A stretch of 64,000 bases of DNA. It comes from a virus. The DNA is taken from the IMG/VR virus record IMGVR_UViG_3300049048_000052, positions 22,643-86,642 of that record. One strand, given 5' to 3'. Below are positions 41,647 through 51,734 of this stretch, in pieces; positions within the stretch are counted from its first letter, which is position 1; every line of letters begins with the position of its first letter. The position numbers were made by a program, and so were the translations under genes. The notes beneath the pieces are model-generated. The model was not told where the DNA came from and did not search any database. It worked only from the letters and a program-made list of their open reading frames with translations.

Positions 41647-41784
41647 TTAAGTACGCTTAGCCTTGGCCTTAGCCCTAACTCTCTTAGTTTTGGGTTTGGC
41701 CTTGGCTTTCTTCTTGGCTGCTGGGCTACCATATATAGTAGTAACGTTGCCAAACTTAGTGGACTCGATCCTAATTGGTTCCAT
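41647..41784 (-). CDS. Lys/Ala/Arg-rich basic peptide (45 aa)
   Basis: Start chosen at 41784 because GAGGAAG lies just before it on the minus strand. MEPIRIESTKFGNVTTIYG then a histone-H1-like tail SPAAKKKAKAKPKTKRVRA. First of three adjacent minus-strand peptides with such tails. Likely nucleic-acid binding or DNA-condensing. Confidence 0.6.
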   Translation of the reverse strand: MEPIRIESTKFGNVTTIYGSPAAKKKAKAKPKTKRVRAKAKAKRT

Positions 41785-41884
41785 TCTTCTTCCTCTTTGA
41801 TTTGGTCTTAGCTTTCTTCTTAGTACCACCACTATCCCCTGTATTTAGATAGGCTGTATCCATAAAGAGGGTAGCCATAGACAT
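41771..41884 (-). CDS. Lys-rich basic peptide (37 aa)
   Basis: Minus strand, ATG at 41884, TAG at 41771. MSMATLFMDTAYLNTGDSGG then TKKKAKTKSKRKKNGTN. It overlaps the start of the next peptide gene by 14 bp in another frame. The tail resembles those of its two neighbours. Confidence 0.5.
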   Translation of the reverse strand: MSMATLFMDTAYLNTGDSGGTKKKAKTKSKRKKNGTN

Positions 41885-41906
41885 CGCACTAGGGGGTACA
41901 TTATTC

Positions 41907-42053
41907 TTACTTCTTCTTCCTAGCATTGGAGGGCTTCCTCTTTGCCTTAGGTTTAGACTTAACGGCTTTCTTCTTAGCGACAGCCTTACCAGCTCTTACT
42001 GGTGTGGCCTCTAGACTAGTAGTATAGGAGGCACTGATCATTCCACCCATCAT
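41907..42053 (-). CDS. Lys-rich basic peptide (48 aa)
   Basis: Minus strand, ATG at 42053, TAA at 41907. MMGGMISASYTTSLEATPVR then AGKAVAKKKAVKSKPKAKRK and PSNARKKK. Same hydrophobic-head, basic-tail plan as the two peptides downstream. Confidence 0.55.
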   Translation of the reverse strand: MMGGMISASYTTSLEATPVRAGKAVAKKKAVKSKPKAKRKPSNARKKK

Positions 42054-42096
42054 AATATATGACCTATGATATCAATTAATAATAAACCTATATTAG

Positions 42097-42384
42097 ATGA
42101 AGGGGCCAAAGGTAGGGATCATGAGGACCCACTTAACCCTTATCAACATCCAGGTAAACAAAATGATAAAGATTAATAGAATAACAGCCCGTATATTTGC
42201 ATGGGATATGCTACAGCTATCCTTAGGATTCGGGTTGAGTGAAAGAATAATGGACCTATATAATACGGGGCACCTATATGATCGTATAGGTATAACCCAA
42301 CTATGTACTATAGCCTTTGTAGAATCACTATTATTATTACTTAAGCCTGAAAGATACTATGAGAAGGATAAGGAAGAAGTATAG
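42097..42384 (+). CDS. Hypothetical protein, start uncertain
   Basis: Up to 95 aa; alternative starts at 42121 and 42163 (MIKINRITARIFAWDM). Mostly hydrophobic helices (TQLCTIAFVESLLLLLK) with a charged end. It overlaps the next gene by 26 bp. Unknown. Confidence 0.5.
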   Translation: MKGPKVGIMRTHLTLINIQVNKMIKINRITARIFAWDMLQLSLGFGLSERIMDLYNTGHLYDRIGITQLCTIAFVESLLLLLKPERYYEKDKEEV

Positions 42385-42955
42385 CTTTGGTACTGAAGAC
42401 TCCCAAATGATTAACTATAAGGCAGTTAGTCAATGGCTACTGAAGAGAGTAGGTCAGCCTTGGGATCAGATATACTCTGAACTGTTAGGTAAGATTAAAG
42501 GTTATGGATATGGCCGCATAGACCTGATTAAGCAATGTGTTAAATGGACAGTCATACCTAGAACCTTTAGGGATGATGATGGAACTATATATAAACCACA
42601 TGGTCGTATGTTAGGTCCGGGTGAGTTCTATGTAGATCCAGAGGGCATCCTAAGAAGGGTGGCTAAACAGAAGAGGAAACGTAAGGTTCCTCAGGCTGAG
42701 CAGATAATCAGGATAGGAGATAACGAATATCTAAAGAGAGGGGAAAGCTGGTACTACGTAGCTAAGTTTAAGGAGAAGGTAGTTACTAAGGAGTTAGTCC
42801 TAGATGAACAAGAGAAGCCTGTATTCATCTACGATTATATGAAGAATGCTAAGGTGCCCCTGACCAAAGAAACAGTTACCTATAAAACTAATGTGCATCA
42901 TTATCCTATTAGGAATGATGATCGAGTCAAGCTAAGAAAGAATGGTTATCTATAA
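42359..42955 (+). CDS. Hypothetical conserved-looking phage protein
   Basis: 198 aa. Contains KRVGQPWDQIYSELLGK (about residues 29-45), a G-(Q/R)-PW-D-x-(I/V)-Y-S-E pattern I associate with uncharacterised phage/bacterial proteins. Basic middle part (KQKRKRKVPQ). It abuts the Nudix gene (TAATG), so probably cotranslated with it. Confidence 0.6.
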   Translation: MRRIRKKYSFGTEDSQMINYKAVSQWLLKRVGQPWDQIYSELLGKIKGYGYGRIDLIKQCVKWTVIPRTFRDDDGTIYKPHGRMLGPGEFYVDPEGILRRVAKQKRKRKVPQAEQIIRIGDNEYLKRGESWYYVAKFKEKVVTKELVLDEQEKPVFIYDYMKNAKVPLTKETVTYKTNVHHYPIRNDDRVKLRKNGYL

Positions 42956-43686
42956 TGAATGAGAAAGTAGTATTTGAATCCGCAGGCGGTTGGCTCCAAG
43001 TAATAGAGACAGCTAACAAGTTCTACTTTGCCCGTCGTAAGGGTAAGGACTCTGTTGCTGTGTTCTTAGTACGCCAGGGTAATGAGGGATGGGAAGTCCT
43101 TATTAGACGCCAACCCCTACCCCTACTTAATAGGGATACTGGTGATGATATGGAGTTATACTCATGTCCTATTACAGGTGGGTATGAGTTAAACGAGTCT
43201 GCTGAAACATGCGCCCTACGTGAGGCATATGAGGAAGCAGGATATAAGCTGGATAAACTTAGTTATCTTGGTGGTTACATCGTAGGTACCCAGACTGATG
43301 AGTATGTTGATATGTTCTGGGCTGACGTAACTAATGTTGAGCCTAGCATTCCTACTCAGGATGGTACTGTATTCGAGGCTGCCAGTGAGAATAAGTGGAT
43401 GCCCATAGGTTTCCTGGATATGGACGGATCCTATGCTGCCCTGCAGATTGGGTTCCTTAGATTAAAAGAGGACCTGGCCCTGACCGAGGTAGAGAATATA
43501 GATTGGATGCCCCTAGCTATCAGATTATTAAACACCTGTATAGGTGATGTCTGTATAGAGGATCGCATACGTACCTATGACCTCATAGGTAAGCTAAGGT
43601 CTAAACTAGGTGAGGAATCCTTCGGTAGGTTATTAGGTACTAGATATTTAGAGCTATCCAATAAGATAGCGGAGGCCCTAGGTTAA
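42955..43686 (+). CDS. Nudix hydrolase
   Basis: 243 aa. A perfect Nudix box G-x5-E-x7-R-E-U-x-E-E-x-G-U at residues 75-97 (GGYELNESAETCALREAYEE, then AGY). It hydrolyses a nucleoside diphosphate linked to another group; the long C-terminal extension (after about residue 160) is not typical of MutT. Candidates are ADP-ribose/NAD-type pyrophosphatase or RNA cap removal, not decidable by eye. Nudix enzymes are common in T4-like phages (NudE). Confidence 0.85.
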   Translation: MNEKVVFESAGGWLQVIETANKFYFARRKGKDSVAVFLVRQGNEGWEVLIRRQPLPLLNRDTGDDMELYSCPITGGYELNESAETCALREAYEEAGYKLDKLSYLGGYIVGTQTDEYVDMFWADVTNVEPSIPTQDGTVFEAASENKWMPIGFLDMDGSYAALQIGFLRLKEDLALTEVENIDWMPLAIRLLNTCIGDVCIEDRIRTYDLIGKLRSKLGEESFGRLLGTRYLELSNKIAEALG

Positions 43687-43690
43687 TTAC

Positions 43691-43714
43691 TATATAAGCT
43701 CAGCAATAATGCTG
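43691..43714 (+). promoter_or_regulatory. TATATAAG box with following hairpin
   Basis: TATATAAGC (43691-43699) then CAGC AATAAT GCTG (43701-43714). Same promoter-plus-hairpin plan as the 56.2-56.7 kb array, 31 nt before a small Zn-finger gene. Confidence 0.5.
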
Positions 43715-43744
43715 GCAATGACAACTGAAGTAAGAGAGGTTTAT

Positions 43745-43885
43745 ATGGTCTGTCAAGAGTGTGGTAAGGATCCTAAGCATTGCACTGCTGTAGAGCCTTG
43801 TAAACATTGGGCTTATCTACTCAGACAGGCCAATAAACCAAAGACAGTCGCTAGTAATAGGGAGATTAAGGAAGATGGTAACTGA
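43745..43885 (+). CDS. Small Cys/His protein (46 aa)
   Basis: ATG 43745 to TGA 43885: MVCQECGKDPKHCTAVEPCK then HWAYLLRQANKPK and an acidic end. C3, C6, C13 and C19 (CQEC...HC...PCKH) could form a zinc knuckle. It overlaps the next gene by 11 bp and is preceded by a TATATAAG box. Confidence 0.6.
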   Translation: MVCQECGKDPKHCTAVEPCKHWAYLLRQANKPKTVASNREIKEDGN

Positions 43886-44141
43886 GGATAGATTCACTAG
43901 CCTTGAGGTACTGCAGGAGGCTGTTGATAATGTAAGGACTGTGGCTGATATTCTAACACTAGGGGCGGAGATTGACGCCTGTAGAAGTCAGCGTACAGAC
44001 TTCTACAATAACGGTAATTTCTACAGAATAGAGTTTTATGGGGGAGTAGGTACCCGCTCTGTAGTCTACACCTTTGTCCCTCGGTCTAAGGTACCCTTAC
44101 CAGGTTACCGAGAGGGTGAGTACACTCTAATAGAGGATTAA
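43875..44141 (+). CDS. Hypothetical protein
   Basis: 88 aa, helix then beta sheet (FYRIEFYGGVGTRSVVYTFV). Overlaps the upstream Cys/His gene by 11 bp. Unknown. Confidence 0.6.
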   Translation: MVTEDRFTSLEVLQEAVDNVRTVADILTLGAEIDACRSQRTDFYNNGNFYRIEFYGGVGTRSVVYTFVPRSKVPLPGYREGEYTLIED

Positions 44142-44175
44142 GAGCAGACTCTGTCTGTATGGGATAACAAATAAG

Positions 44176-44205
44176 AAAGGGTGGCATTAAGCCACCCTTC
44201 TGGGT
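44176..44205. terminator. Bidirectional terminator
   Basis: AAGGGTGGC ATTAA GCCACCCTT between a plus-strand and a minus-strand gene end. Confidence 0.85.
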
Positions 44206-44206
44206 T

Positions 44207-44404
44207 TTACCTGGAGCCGCCAGGAATTCTTCGACCAGGACTACCTCTCCTAGGAGGTGTCAGGCTGGTTACGGTTTCTTTATTGTTGCTACCACTTCGG
44301 ATATCAGGGATATCCTTAGCTTCATCTATACGGTACTCAGTACCAATACTAATGACGATGAAGACGGTAGTAATGGATAAGGTCATTAGCAACATGATCA
44401 ACAT
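44207..44404 (-). CDS. Small membrane-anchored protein
   Basis: 65 aa on the minus strand. N-terminal span MLIMLLMTLSITTVFIVISI, then a hydrophilic Pro/Arg/Gly-rich tail (PPRRGSPGRRIPGGSR). A consensus AAGGAGG lies 9 nt before its ATG, favouring this gene over the plus-strand frame at the same place. It is an isolated minus gene in a plus-strand region. Function unknown. Confidence 0.65.
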   Translation of the reverse strand: MLIMLLMTLSITTVFIVISIGTEYRIDEAKDIPDIRSGSNNKETVTSLTPPRRGSPGRRIPGGSR

Positions 44405-44594
44405 ATTGAGGATCCTCCTTAAGGTGAATCTAGTTGATTAGCCTAACAGGTTGATCGACTTGTAAGGCTATGGTATTAAGATAACTGATATTCAACGTTA
44501 AAGGTGGGTGTAATTTAATTATTTCTTAATAATTGGATATAACTATAAAATGCTAGGGCTAATACCTTAGTAGTTATATATTGTGATATTGATT

Positions 44595-45155
44595 ATGAAA
44601 CTATTTGTATTAGATACGGAGACAGGTGGGTTAGACCCTACGGTACATTCAATCCTTAGCTTAGCCCTGGTAACCTTAGATCTAGAGAGTAGAACTATTG
44701 GGCCCAGTATAGAGATAAAGATATCAGAGGGGGTCTACATAGTTAACTCAGAGGCAATGGCAATTAACAATATAGACCTGAAGGAGCATTCGATAGATGC
44801 TAAGACACCTACAGGTTCCATCAATATTATTAAGCAGTTCCTCAAAGGGCATAGGACACCTGTTAATTTGGTTGGTCATAACGTACAGTTCGACATTGGG
44901 TTCCTCAAAAGGTTGTATAGGTTAGCAGATAACAAGATGGTGGGTAACTATGGCGATCTATTCAGTCATAGGGTGGTTGATACATGTTCCATATTAAGGT
45001 TCCTGCATCACTCGGGTAAGGTACCCATAGATGTCTCATCATCTGATAGGGCCTTTGCTCACTTTGATATAAAGATAGATAAGAAAGATAGACATACTGC
45101 ATTGGGTGATGCTATGGGCACTGCCCAGTTATATTTAAAGTTACTAGATGTATAA
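44595..45155 (+). CDS. DEDDh 3'-5' exonuclease (DnaQ-like)
   Basis: 186 aa from ATG 44595; GTG 44583 is an alternative. ExoI VLDTETGG (D7, E9), ExoII NLVGHNVQFD (D100), ExoIII DRHTALGDA (H167, D172). This is the complete DEDDh set of DNA polymerase III epsilon-type exonucleases. It could proofread, degrade RNA or process DNA ends. Preceded by an AT-rich stretch with TATAAAAT about 45 nt upstream. Confidence 0.85.
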   Translation: MKLFVLDTETGGLDPTVHSILSLALVTLDLESRTIGPSIEIKISEGVYIVNSEAMAINNIDLKEHSIDAKTPTGSINIIKQFLKGHRTPVNLVGHNVQFDIGFLKRLYRLADNKMVGNYGDLFSHRVVDTCSILRFLHHSGKVPIDVSSSDRAFAHFDIKIDKKDRHTALGDAMGTAQLYLKLLDV

Positions 45156-45220
45156 AATAAGCGCACTATCTTTAGCCTATAAATCATATGCTGTAGTAGA
45201 ATCACAGCATATAACTCCCA

Positions 45221-48200
45221 ATGGCTAAGAAGAAGATTAATAGGCCTAGTTCCTCAAAGAGGGGATTCGCCAGTAGTGGTAGCATAATAGGTGGCTTCGG
45301 CAGTCGAGGCCCCAAGGGTAGCTCTGCTTATGAGGTGTGGAAAGAGCTAGGTAATGATGGGGACGAGCAGCAGTTCCTACTAAGTATTAGGGGACCTGTT
45401 GGTGGTCCAGGTAAGTCAGCATATGAAGTCTGGTTAGATGAAGGCAACACTGGAACAGTAGGTGATTTCATCTATGCGTTACGCCGTCTCTCAGGTGGGG
45501 ATGGTATCTCAGCCTATGACATATGGTTATCACTTGGTAATGTTGGTACTGAGGAAGGATTCCTACAATCACTTAAGGGACCAATGGGTCCACAGGGTCC
45601 TCAAGGTAAGTCAGCATACCAAGTATGGTTAGACCAGGGTGTTATAGGTACTGAGTCTGACTTTATAAATGCATTAAGGGGACCAGCTGGTCCCACTGGT
45701 CCTAGTGGAAGTGTAGGACCTACTGGTCCCATTGGGCCAACAGGTCCCCAAGGATCTACTGGTTCGGCTGGCCCTCGGGGTGCTGATGGTGTTACTGGTA
45801 AGTCAGCATATCAGGTATGGCTTGACCTAGGTAATATGGGTACCGAGCAACAGTTCCTTAATTCATTAAGAGGAAGTAATGGTGCTCAGGGCCCCCAAGG
45901 TATACAAGGCGCAACTGGTGCTAATGGGGTAGATGGTGAGTCTGCCTATAGCCTATGGTTATCCTTGGGTAACATGGGTACCGAGGAAGAATTTCTAGCC
46001 TCCTTTGTAGGACCAATGGGTCCACAGGGTCCTCAAGGTATACAGGGTGAATCTGGTTTAACCGGACCTAAGGGAGATACTGGACCCATAGGTTTGACTG
46101 GACCACAGGGTATTCCTGGTGAAGTAGGACCTAAGGGAGATCAAGGTGATACTGGTCCAGCAGGACCACAAGGTCCCATTGGTGCTCAAGGTATACAGGG
46201 TATACAAGGTGAGGTAGGACCTGCTGGTTTAACTGGGCCAATAGGCCCTGTTGGTCCCATTGGACCTAAGGGTGAACCAGGAGATACAGGACCTGAGGGT
46301 CCACAGGGAGTCCAGGGTATACAAGGTGAGATAGGACCTCAGGGTATTGAGGGCCCCATCGGAGCAACAGGACCACAAGGACCCTTTGGAGACTCAGCAT
46401 ATCAAGTATGGTTATCAGAGGGTAACCTAGGATCTCCCACTGACTTCCTGGATTCCCTAATAGGTGCACAGGGACCAACAGGTGCAATAGGACCGCAGGG
46501 TGAGATTGGTCCCATCGGACCCCAAGGACCACAAGGTATTACTGGTGCGCCAGGTCCCCAGGGACCTGCTGGTAACAATGGTGCCATAGGTGCAACAGGT
46601 CCCAAGGGTGATACTGGTGATACCGGACCACAAGGACCAATGGGACCCGAGGGACCCCAAGGTATACAAGGATTAACCGGAGAGACTGGACCTAAGGGTG
46701 ACACTGGAGATCAGGGTCCTCAGGGTATACAAGGATTGATAGGGGCAACAGGAGCAACAGGCCCACAGGGACCTAAGGGTGACACTGGTGAGCAGGGTAT
46801 ACAAGGTATAGCTGGTGCTACAGGTGCCACTGGACCCCAAGGTATACAAGGACCTATAGGTCCCTCTGGACCTCAAGGTGCTACGGGTCCAGAGGGACCC
46901 ACTGGTGCAACGGGGGCTACCGGACCCAAAGGGGATACAGGTGATTCAGCATATCAAGCATGGTTAGCAGCAGGTAATACGGGCACAGAGGCAGACTTTC
47001 TTGCCTCTCTAGTAGGACCTCAGGGTCCAACCGGCGCTACGGGAGCAACAGGACCAATAGGACCTGAGGGACCAGCTGGCCCTCAAGGTCCTGGCTCAGG
47101 CGATGTAATGGGGCCTGCTAGTTCTACTGTTACTGGAATAGCTATCTTCAGTAGCAATACAGGTAAAGCTATACAAAGTTCCACTGTTACTATTGATGTA
47201 AGCAATAATCTTAGTACAGCAGGAAACTTAAGTACTACAGGATCTGGTTACATTAGTACTGCAAGGCCCATATTTTTGGGTACCTATACAGTAGCGGGGT
47301 TACCTACAGCATCAAGTTGGACCAATGCCATTGCTATTGCTACTAATGCTAATGCAGGTAATGGTGCCGCAGTTAGATCTGATGGTGCTAACTGGATTGA
47401 TATGAGTTCTAACAGAGCAGCGAGTACAGATATGAACTCAGCTATGTTTGGGGCTCAGAGCTTTACGCCTAATGGTATCCCCCGTACCAATGGTAACTCA
47501 AGTAGACAGTTATTAAGCTCAAATGTAACCATTGATGCTAACAATGTACTGACTATACCGGCATCCGGTAACCTTAAATTAAATAGTCCTGCCTTCCTTG
47601 GTACATACACAGTAGCAGGACTACCTGCTGCCGCTAGTTGGACTAATGCAATCGCAATTGCCACTAACGCTAATGGGGGTGGGGGCACTATTGCAAAGTC
47701 TAATGGAACCAGCTGGTTAGATATAGTACAAGGTAAGACGGTAACTACTGCTACTAATATCATACCTAGTATTGCATTATCAGATACTGCACCATCAAGC
47801 CCTAGCAATGGGGACTTCTGGTTTAACTCTAGTCAATTAAAGTTAAAGGTTAGATATTTTGATGGTACAAATACCCAGTGGGTAGATGTATTACCTACTG
47901 GAGGCAGTAGTAGTACTGGGGTAAGCGTAGGTGATGTTGCTCCTGCAAGTCCTACTAATGGAGCCCTATGGTGGGATAGTACTGTAGGTAAGTTAAGAAT
48001 ATATTATACAGACAGTGACTCTAGCCAATGGGTGGATGCCACATGGAACGGTAATGTATCTAACCTTCAACTGTCCTCAGGTACAGCAGGCTCGCCCTCC
48101 CTATCATTTAGTGGGGATACAGGTACAGGACTCTACTTAGCATCAGCAGGTAACCTGGGTATAAGGGCAGCGGATACAGTATGGGTTGGTTCAGGTACTA

Positions 48201-48523
48201 CACCGGCCACCACTACTACCCCTATACAGTCAGGTACTACAGCTAAGGCATTCGGTAGGTTCGTTGGATCTACTGCTACCATTAGTAAGTCCTACAACGT
48301 CAGCTCAGTAGTAAGGAATAGTTTAGGGGCATACACTGTTAACTTTACCCAGGCTATGCCTGATGCTAACTTTATAGTGGTGGGTGCGGGTGAGGCAGGC
48401 TCCAATAACGTAGCTGATGTTGTGGTCTATGCAAGAACAACCACCTCTGTATCCCTAGGTATGACCTTTGGTAATGGTAATAACTATGATGCCACTGTTA
48501 ACTTTGCTATATTCAGTAACTAA
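45221..48523 (+). CDS. Collagen-like tail fibre protein
   Basis: 1100 aa. A basic Ser-rich start ([15 protein letters not shown]), then about ten modules of the form SAYxxWLxxGNxGTexxFLxS separated by long Gly-X-Y collagen repeats ([20 protein letters not shown]). Then a C-terminal part with repeated beta modules (two copies of [20 protein letters not shown]). The collagen segments would form a trimeric triple helix giving a long fibre. The C-terminal region probably carries the trimerisation and receptor-binding parts. First of five tail-fibre genes; heads a tight operon. Confidence 0.85.
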   Translation: MAKKKINRPSSSKRGFASSGSIIGGFGSRGPKGSSAYEVWKELGNDGDEQQFLLSIRGPVGGPGKSAYEVWLDEGNTGTVGDFIYALRRLSGGDGISAYDIWLSLGNVGTEEGFLQSLKGPMGPQGPQGKSAYQVWLDQGVIGTESDFINALRGPAGPTGPSGSVGPTGPIGPTGPQGSTGSAGPRGADGVTGKSAYQVWLDLGNMGTEQQFLNSLRGSNGAQGPQGIQGATGANGVDGESAYSLWLSLGNMGTEEEFLASFVGPMGPQGPQGIQGESGLTGPKGDTGPIGLTGPQGIPGEVGPKGDQGDTGPAGPQGPIGAQGIQGIQGEVGPAGLTGPIGPVGPIGPKGEPGDTGPEGPQGVQGIQGEIGPQGIEGPIGATGPQGPFGDSAYQVWLSEGNLGSPTDFLDSLIGAQGPTGAIGPQGEIGPIGPQGPQGITGAPGPQGPAGNNGAIGATGPKGDTGDTGPQGPMGPEGPQGIQGLTGETGPKGDTGDQGPQGIQGLIGATGATGPQGPKGDTGEQGIQGIAGATGATGPQGIQGPIGPSGPQGATGPEGPTGATGATGPKGDTGDSAYQAWLAAGNTGTEADFLASLVGPQGPTGATGATGPIGPEGPAGPQGPGSGDVMGPASSTVTGIAIFSSNTGKAIQSSTVTIDVSNNLSTAGNLSTTGSGYISTARPIFLGTYTVAGLPTASSWTNAIAIATNANAGNGAAVRSDGANWIDMSSNRAASTDMNSAMFGAQSFTPNGIPRTNGNSSRQLLSSNVTIDANNVLTIPASGNLKLNSPAFLGTYTVAGLPAAASWTNAIAIATNANGGGGTIAKSNGTSWLDIVQGKTVTTATNIIPSIALSDTAPSSPSNGDFWFNSSQLKLKVRYFDGTNTQWVDVLPTGGSSSTGVSVGDVAPASPTNGALWWDSTVGKLRIYYTDSDSSQWVDATWNGNVSNLQLSSGTAGSPSLSFSGDTGTGLYLASAGNLGIRAADTVWVGSGTTPATTTTPIQSGTTAKAFGRFVGSTATISKSYNVSSVVRNSLGAYTVNFTQAMPDANFIVVGAGEAGSNNVADVVVYARTTTSVSLGMTFGNGNNYDATVNFAIFSN

Positions 48524-48525
48524 TT

Positions 48526-49503
48526 ATGCCAGTATCCTTTCCCGCGTCACCCACACTTAATCAAACCTTTGTAGCTAATAGTATCACCTACGTATGGGAT
48601 GGTAGCTCATGGTCAGTAGTAACGGGACAGAACATGATAGCAGGGGGTACCATATCAGGTAACCTTGTTGTCACAGGTTCTATTACTGCAGCCACAGTTG
48701 CCGTCGGTAGTAATCAGGTGGTCCTACCTACTGATCTACCCTCTCTAATAGAGGGGCTAACCACAAGTAGGAATACGGGTACACAGATAACAGTAGCATC
48801 AGGTAGAGCTATAACGACAGATGCTACAGGTACTAGTCGTAGGGTAACAACATTATCTAGTGCCATTACTAAGAGTCTCAGTTCTAACTGGGTAGTAGGT
48901 AATAGTAATGGAGGGTTAGATACAGGGGCCCTAGCTGCGGCCGCCACTTATCATATATTCCTTATAGATAATACGAGTAACGTTGATGTACTCCTATCCA
49001 CTAGCCTCACTCCTACTATGCCATCAGGCTATACATTCAGGAGAAGGATAGGTTCTATCACTACAAGTGCTAGTACGATAGTAGAGTATACACAACAGGC
49101 TAAGTACTTTGAGTATAAGAATGTTATTAATGCCTTTAATAATTACAACGTATCAGCTACAGGTGAGCTGATAGTAATGCCTATACCAATAGGTATCAGG
49201 TTAAAGGTACGTGCCTTCTATAGTCCTGGATATTCCCTTAGTGGATATGAAACCAGCCAAGTATGCCTTAGTCCAGATGTAACACCATATAGCCTTGGCA
49301 ATGATATGCCTGCCAGGCCTGCATTCGTAGGTACAGTAGGAGGTTACTATGGAAGTTATACAGATACCAGTGGTATTGAGATAGAGAGGGTAACAGATAC
49401 CAGTGGGAGACTGTACTTCAGGAGAAGCTCCTTTGGTTACCTAGCTGGTGGCCTAAATCAAAGTACCTTCAGAGTATTAGGCTATGAAGATATCGGTCTA
49501 TAA
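48526..49503 (+). CDS. Tail fibre/adhesin protein
   Basis: 325 aa, starts 2 nt after the collagen gene. N-terminal module SFPASPTLNQTFVANSITYV followed by WDGSSW, the same attachment-type domain found at the start of the next gene (NFPINPSAGQTFTVGNVTYR). The rest is beta-rich with Thr/Ser, ending in an RFRR/FRRS-type strand shared with the next protein (FGYLAGGLNQSTFRVLGYED / VAYYNSSYQTTFQTLGYIDH). Confidence 0.8.
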   Translation: MPVSFPASPTLNQTFVANSITYVWDGSSWSVVTGQNMIAGGTISGNLVVTGSITAATVAVGSNQVVLPTDLPSLIEGLTTSRNTGTQITVASGRAITTDATGTSRRVTTLSSAITKSLSSNWVVGNSNGGLDTGALAAAATYHIFLIDNTSNVDVLLSTSLTPTMPSGYTFRRRIGSITTSASTIVEYTQQAKYFEYKNVINAFNNYNVSATGELIVMPIPIGIRLKVRAFYSPGYSLSGYETSQVCLSPDVTPYSLGNDMPARPAFVGTVGGYYGSYTDTSGIEIERVTDTSGRLYFRRSSFGYLAGGLNQSTFRVLGYEDIGL

Positions 49504-49530
49504 TTTAATTAATATAAATACTCTAAGAAC

Positions 49531-51732
49531 ATGGCTATAAATTTCCCCATTAACCCATCTGCTGGTCAGACATTCACAGTGGGTAATGTAACATACCGAT
49601 ATACTAATTCCATATGGGAGGCCAATACCTCTGCGAATGAGGCTGAACCTAGAATATTAACAACTAGGGAAGGGTTAAGGTTATCTAAGACTGGCACCTA
49701 TAATCTAGAGATAGCACCCGGACGATGTTTAGTATCAAGTGCTAGTGGAAATAGGGATATAGCTGTCCTTGGTACTACTACCACTAAGATATTGAACGTA
49801 GCATGGGCTGTTGGTACTGCTAATGGGGGCCTTGATATAGGTGCCATCAGTAGTCCTCAGACTTATCATATATATATAATTAAACGTACAGATACAGGTG
49901 TTGTAGATGTTATCGCTAGCCTATCAGCTAGTGCCCCTACCTTACCCACGGGATATACACACTATAAAAGAATTGGATCTATATTAATCAGGTCGAATAC
50001 TATACTAGACTTCGACCAGTATGGAAATATATTTAAATGGAAGGCAGTACAAAGGGATCTAGATAATGTCGCGGTACCTACAACTGCAACCCTCTATGCC
50101 TTAACAGTACCTACTGGTATTAACGTGGGAGTACTAGGGGTAATCAGCCCTGGTGTAGGGGCTGCCTCTGGTACAGGCTTATCAATCGCCGTAACCGACC
50201 CAGGACAGGATGACTATGTGCCTGCTAATGCAGGTCCAGCAGAAGGGGCTTTCAATAGTACAGCAGGATCTAGTAGCAATAGTGTCTACTTATATGCTAG
50301 TGCCACAATGCTATCAGGTCTAGTCACCAACACTACTGCACAGCTCCGATTCAGAAGGACCAACGTTGCTTATTACAATAGTTCTTATCAAACAACATTC
50401 CAGACACTTGGTTATATTGATCATGCTTTGGATGTTGCAGGGGGTAGTGCATCAGGTGGAGGCACGGGAGACATTGCTGGCCCTAGCTCATCCACGGATA
50501 ATGCAATCGCAAGATTTGATGGGACAACAGGTAAGCTATTACAAAACTCAACCAATGCAACCTTAGATGACAGTGGTAACCTCACTCTAAACGCTGTTGG
50601 GAGTACTACAGCCAACCCACGTGTTCTAGGATTCTCTCAGGCAAGTACAGAGGCCTGCCGTTTCCAGATAGGTAACGAGTCCGTCTCAATTAACAATGTC
50701 TTTGGTGGAGTACTTCAATTCCGTAGTTACTATGGATTCCAGTTCTTTGGTCAACAACAGACGACAGGTTCCTATACTGAATCAGGATCCAATGGATATG
50801 GTCCTTACTCTGCGTTTGCTGCAGGATCATTTAGTGACCCCTGCCATGATTTCATTAGGGTACAATCAACTACCTCTAAGGCAGGAGCAATTGTTAGGCT
50901 GCGTAGAGGAGAGACAACTAATACAAACCCCTATCTATCCTGGGTAAACAATGCTGGGACCATACAGGGTGCAATCACTCAATCAGGCGGACTATCCCTA
51001 GGCTCAAGTACTGATACTGCTTTAGGTTCAATACGTGCGGATGGTCCAGTAATATTTGGTACGTATACAGTTGCCACCCTACCTAACGCTGCTACGTGGA
51101 ATGGTTTCTCAACAATCGCTACAGATGCTAATGCTGGATTTGGAGCTTGGGTACGATCAAATGGAGTCAACTGGATTGACCTAGGATATAGTAGGATTGT
51201 TACTACTGCGGCAGCTCCCAGCGGGGGTGGTGGTAGTAGTGTAATGCAGGAGTTAGTCCTACCTGCTAACTCAGGCTTTGGACCTACCTCTACAACACCA
51301 GCACGACCTGATGCTAGGAATGGACAACCTGTACTAGCCTTTGATGCTACTACCGCATGGTTCTGGGAGTGGATTACTAGACTTCCCACTAACTATAATG
51401 GGAATGGACTTAATGTTGAAATCCTTTGGACAAGTGCAGCTACAGGCAGTGGGAATGTTATATGGAATGGCGCCTTTAGTCAGATTCAAAGTGGCACAAC
51501 AAACCTAAGTAGTGCACCTACTTATGCGACTGCCCAAGCAGTAACAGGTGCGGCTCCTGGAACCACAGGGGTAGCCGTAGTTACAACCATTCCATTCACC
51601 AGTAGTCAGATTAGTTCAGCAGTTGCAGGTGAGTTTATTAAGTTCCGATTATCAAGGGATGCTGCTAATGTCTTAGACTCCCTAAATGGAATTGAGGCAC
51701 AAGTATTCTCTATAGTAATCAGAGGAGCTTAG
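49531..51732 (+). CDS. Large tail fibre protein
   Basis: 733 aa. Same N-terminal attachment module as the previous gene (AINFPINPSAGQTFTVG), a related second module, then a GDIAGPSSSTDNAIARFDGT linker also present in the collagen protein ([17 protein letters not shown]), a FGTYTVATLPNAATWNGF repeat shared with it, and a distinct C-terminal domain. The shared pieces show modular exchange among the fibre genes. Receptor binding is the expected role. Confidence 0.8.
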   Translation: MAINFPINPSAGQTFTVGNVTYRYTNSIWEANTSANEAEPRILTTREGLRLSKTGTYNLEIAPGRCLVSSASGNRDIAVLGTTTTKILNVAWAVGTANGGLDIGAISSPQTYHIYIIKRTDTGVVDVIASLSASAPTLPTGYTHYKRIGSILIRSNTILDFDQYGNIFKWKAVQRDLDNVAVPTTATLYALTVPTGINVGVLGVISPGVGAASGTGLSIAVTDPGQDDYVPANAGPAEGAFNSTAGSSSNSVYLYASATMLSGLVTNTTAQLRFRRTNVAYYNSSYQTTFQTLGYIDHALDVAGGSASGGGTGDIAGPSSSTDNAIARFDGTTGKLLQNSTNATLDDSGNLTLNAVGSTTANPRVLGFSQASTEACRFQIGNESVSINNVFGGVLQFRSYYGFQFFGQQQTTGSYTESGSNGYGPYSAFAAGSFSDPCHDFIRVQSTTSKAGAIVRLRRGETTNTNPYLSWVNNAGTIQGAITQSGGLSLGSSTDTALGSIRADGPVIFGTYTVATLPNAATWNGFSTIATDANAGFGAWVRSNGVNWIDLGYSRIVTTAAAPSGGGGSSVMQELVLPANSGFGPTSTTPARPDARNGQPVLAFDATTAWFWEWITRLPTNYNGNGLNVEILWTSAATGSGNVIWNGAFSQIQSGTTNLSSAPTYATAQAVTGAAPGTTGVAVVTTIPFTSSQISSAVAGEFIKFRLSRDAANVLDSLNGIEAQVFSIVIRGA

Positions 51733-51734
51733 AC

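Noticed and set aside
44181-44441. Plus-strand ORF of 86 aa
   Set aside because: It starts inside a terminator hairpin, has no SD, and the opposite strand carries a membrane protein with a consensus AAGGAGG.
46266-46876. Minus-strand Pro/Gly-rich ORFs
   Set aside because: They are the reverse complement of the collagen Gly-X-Y repeats, which stay open in several frames.
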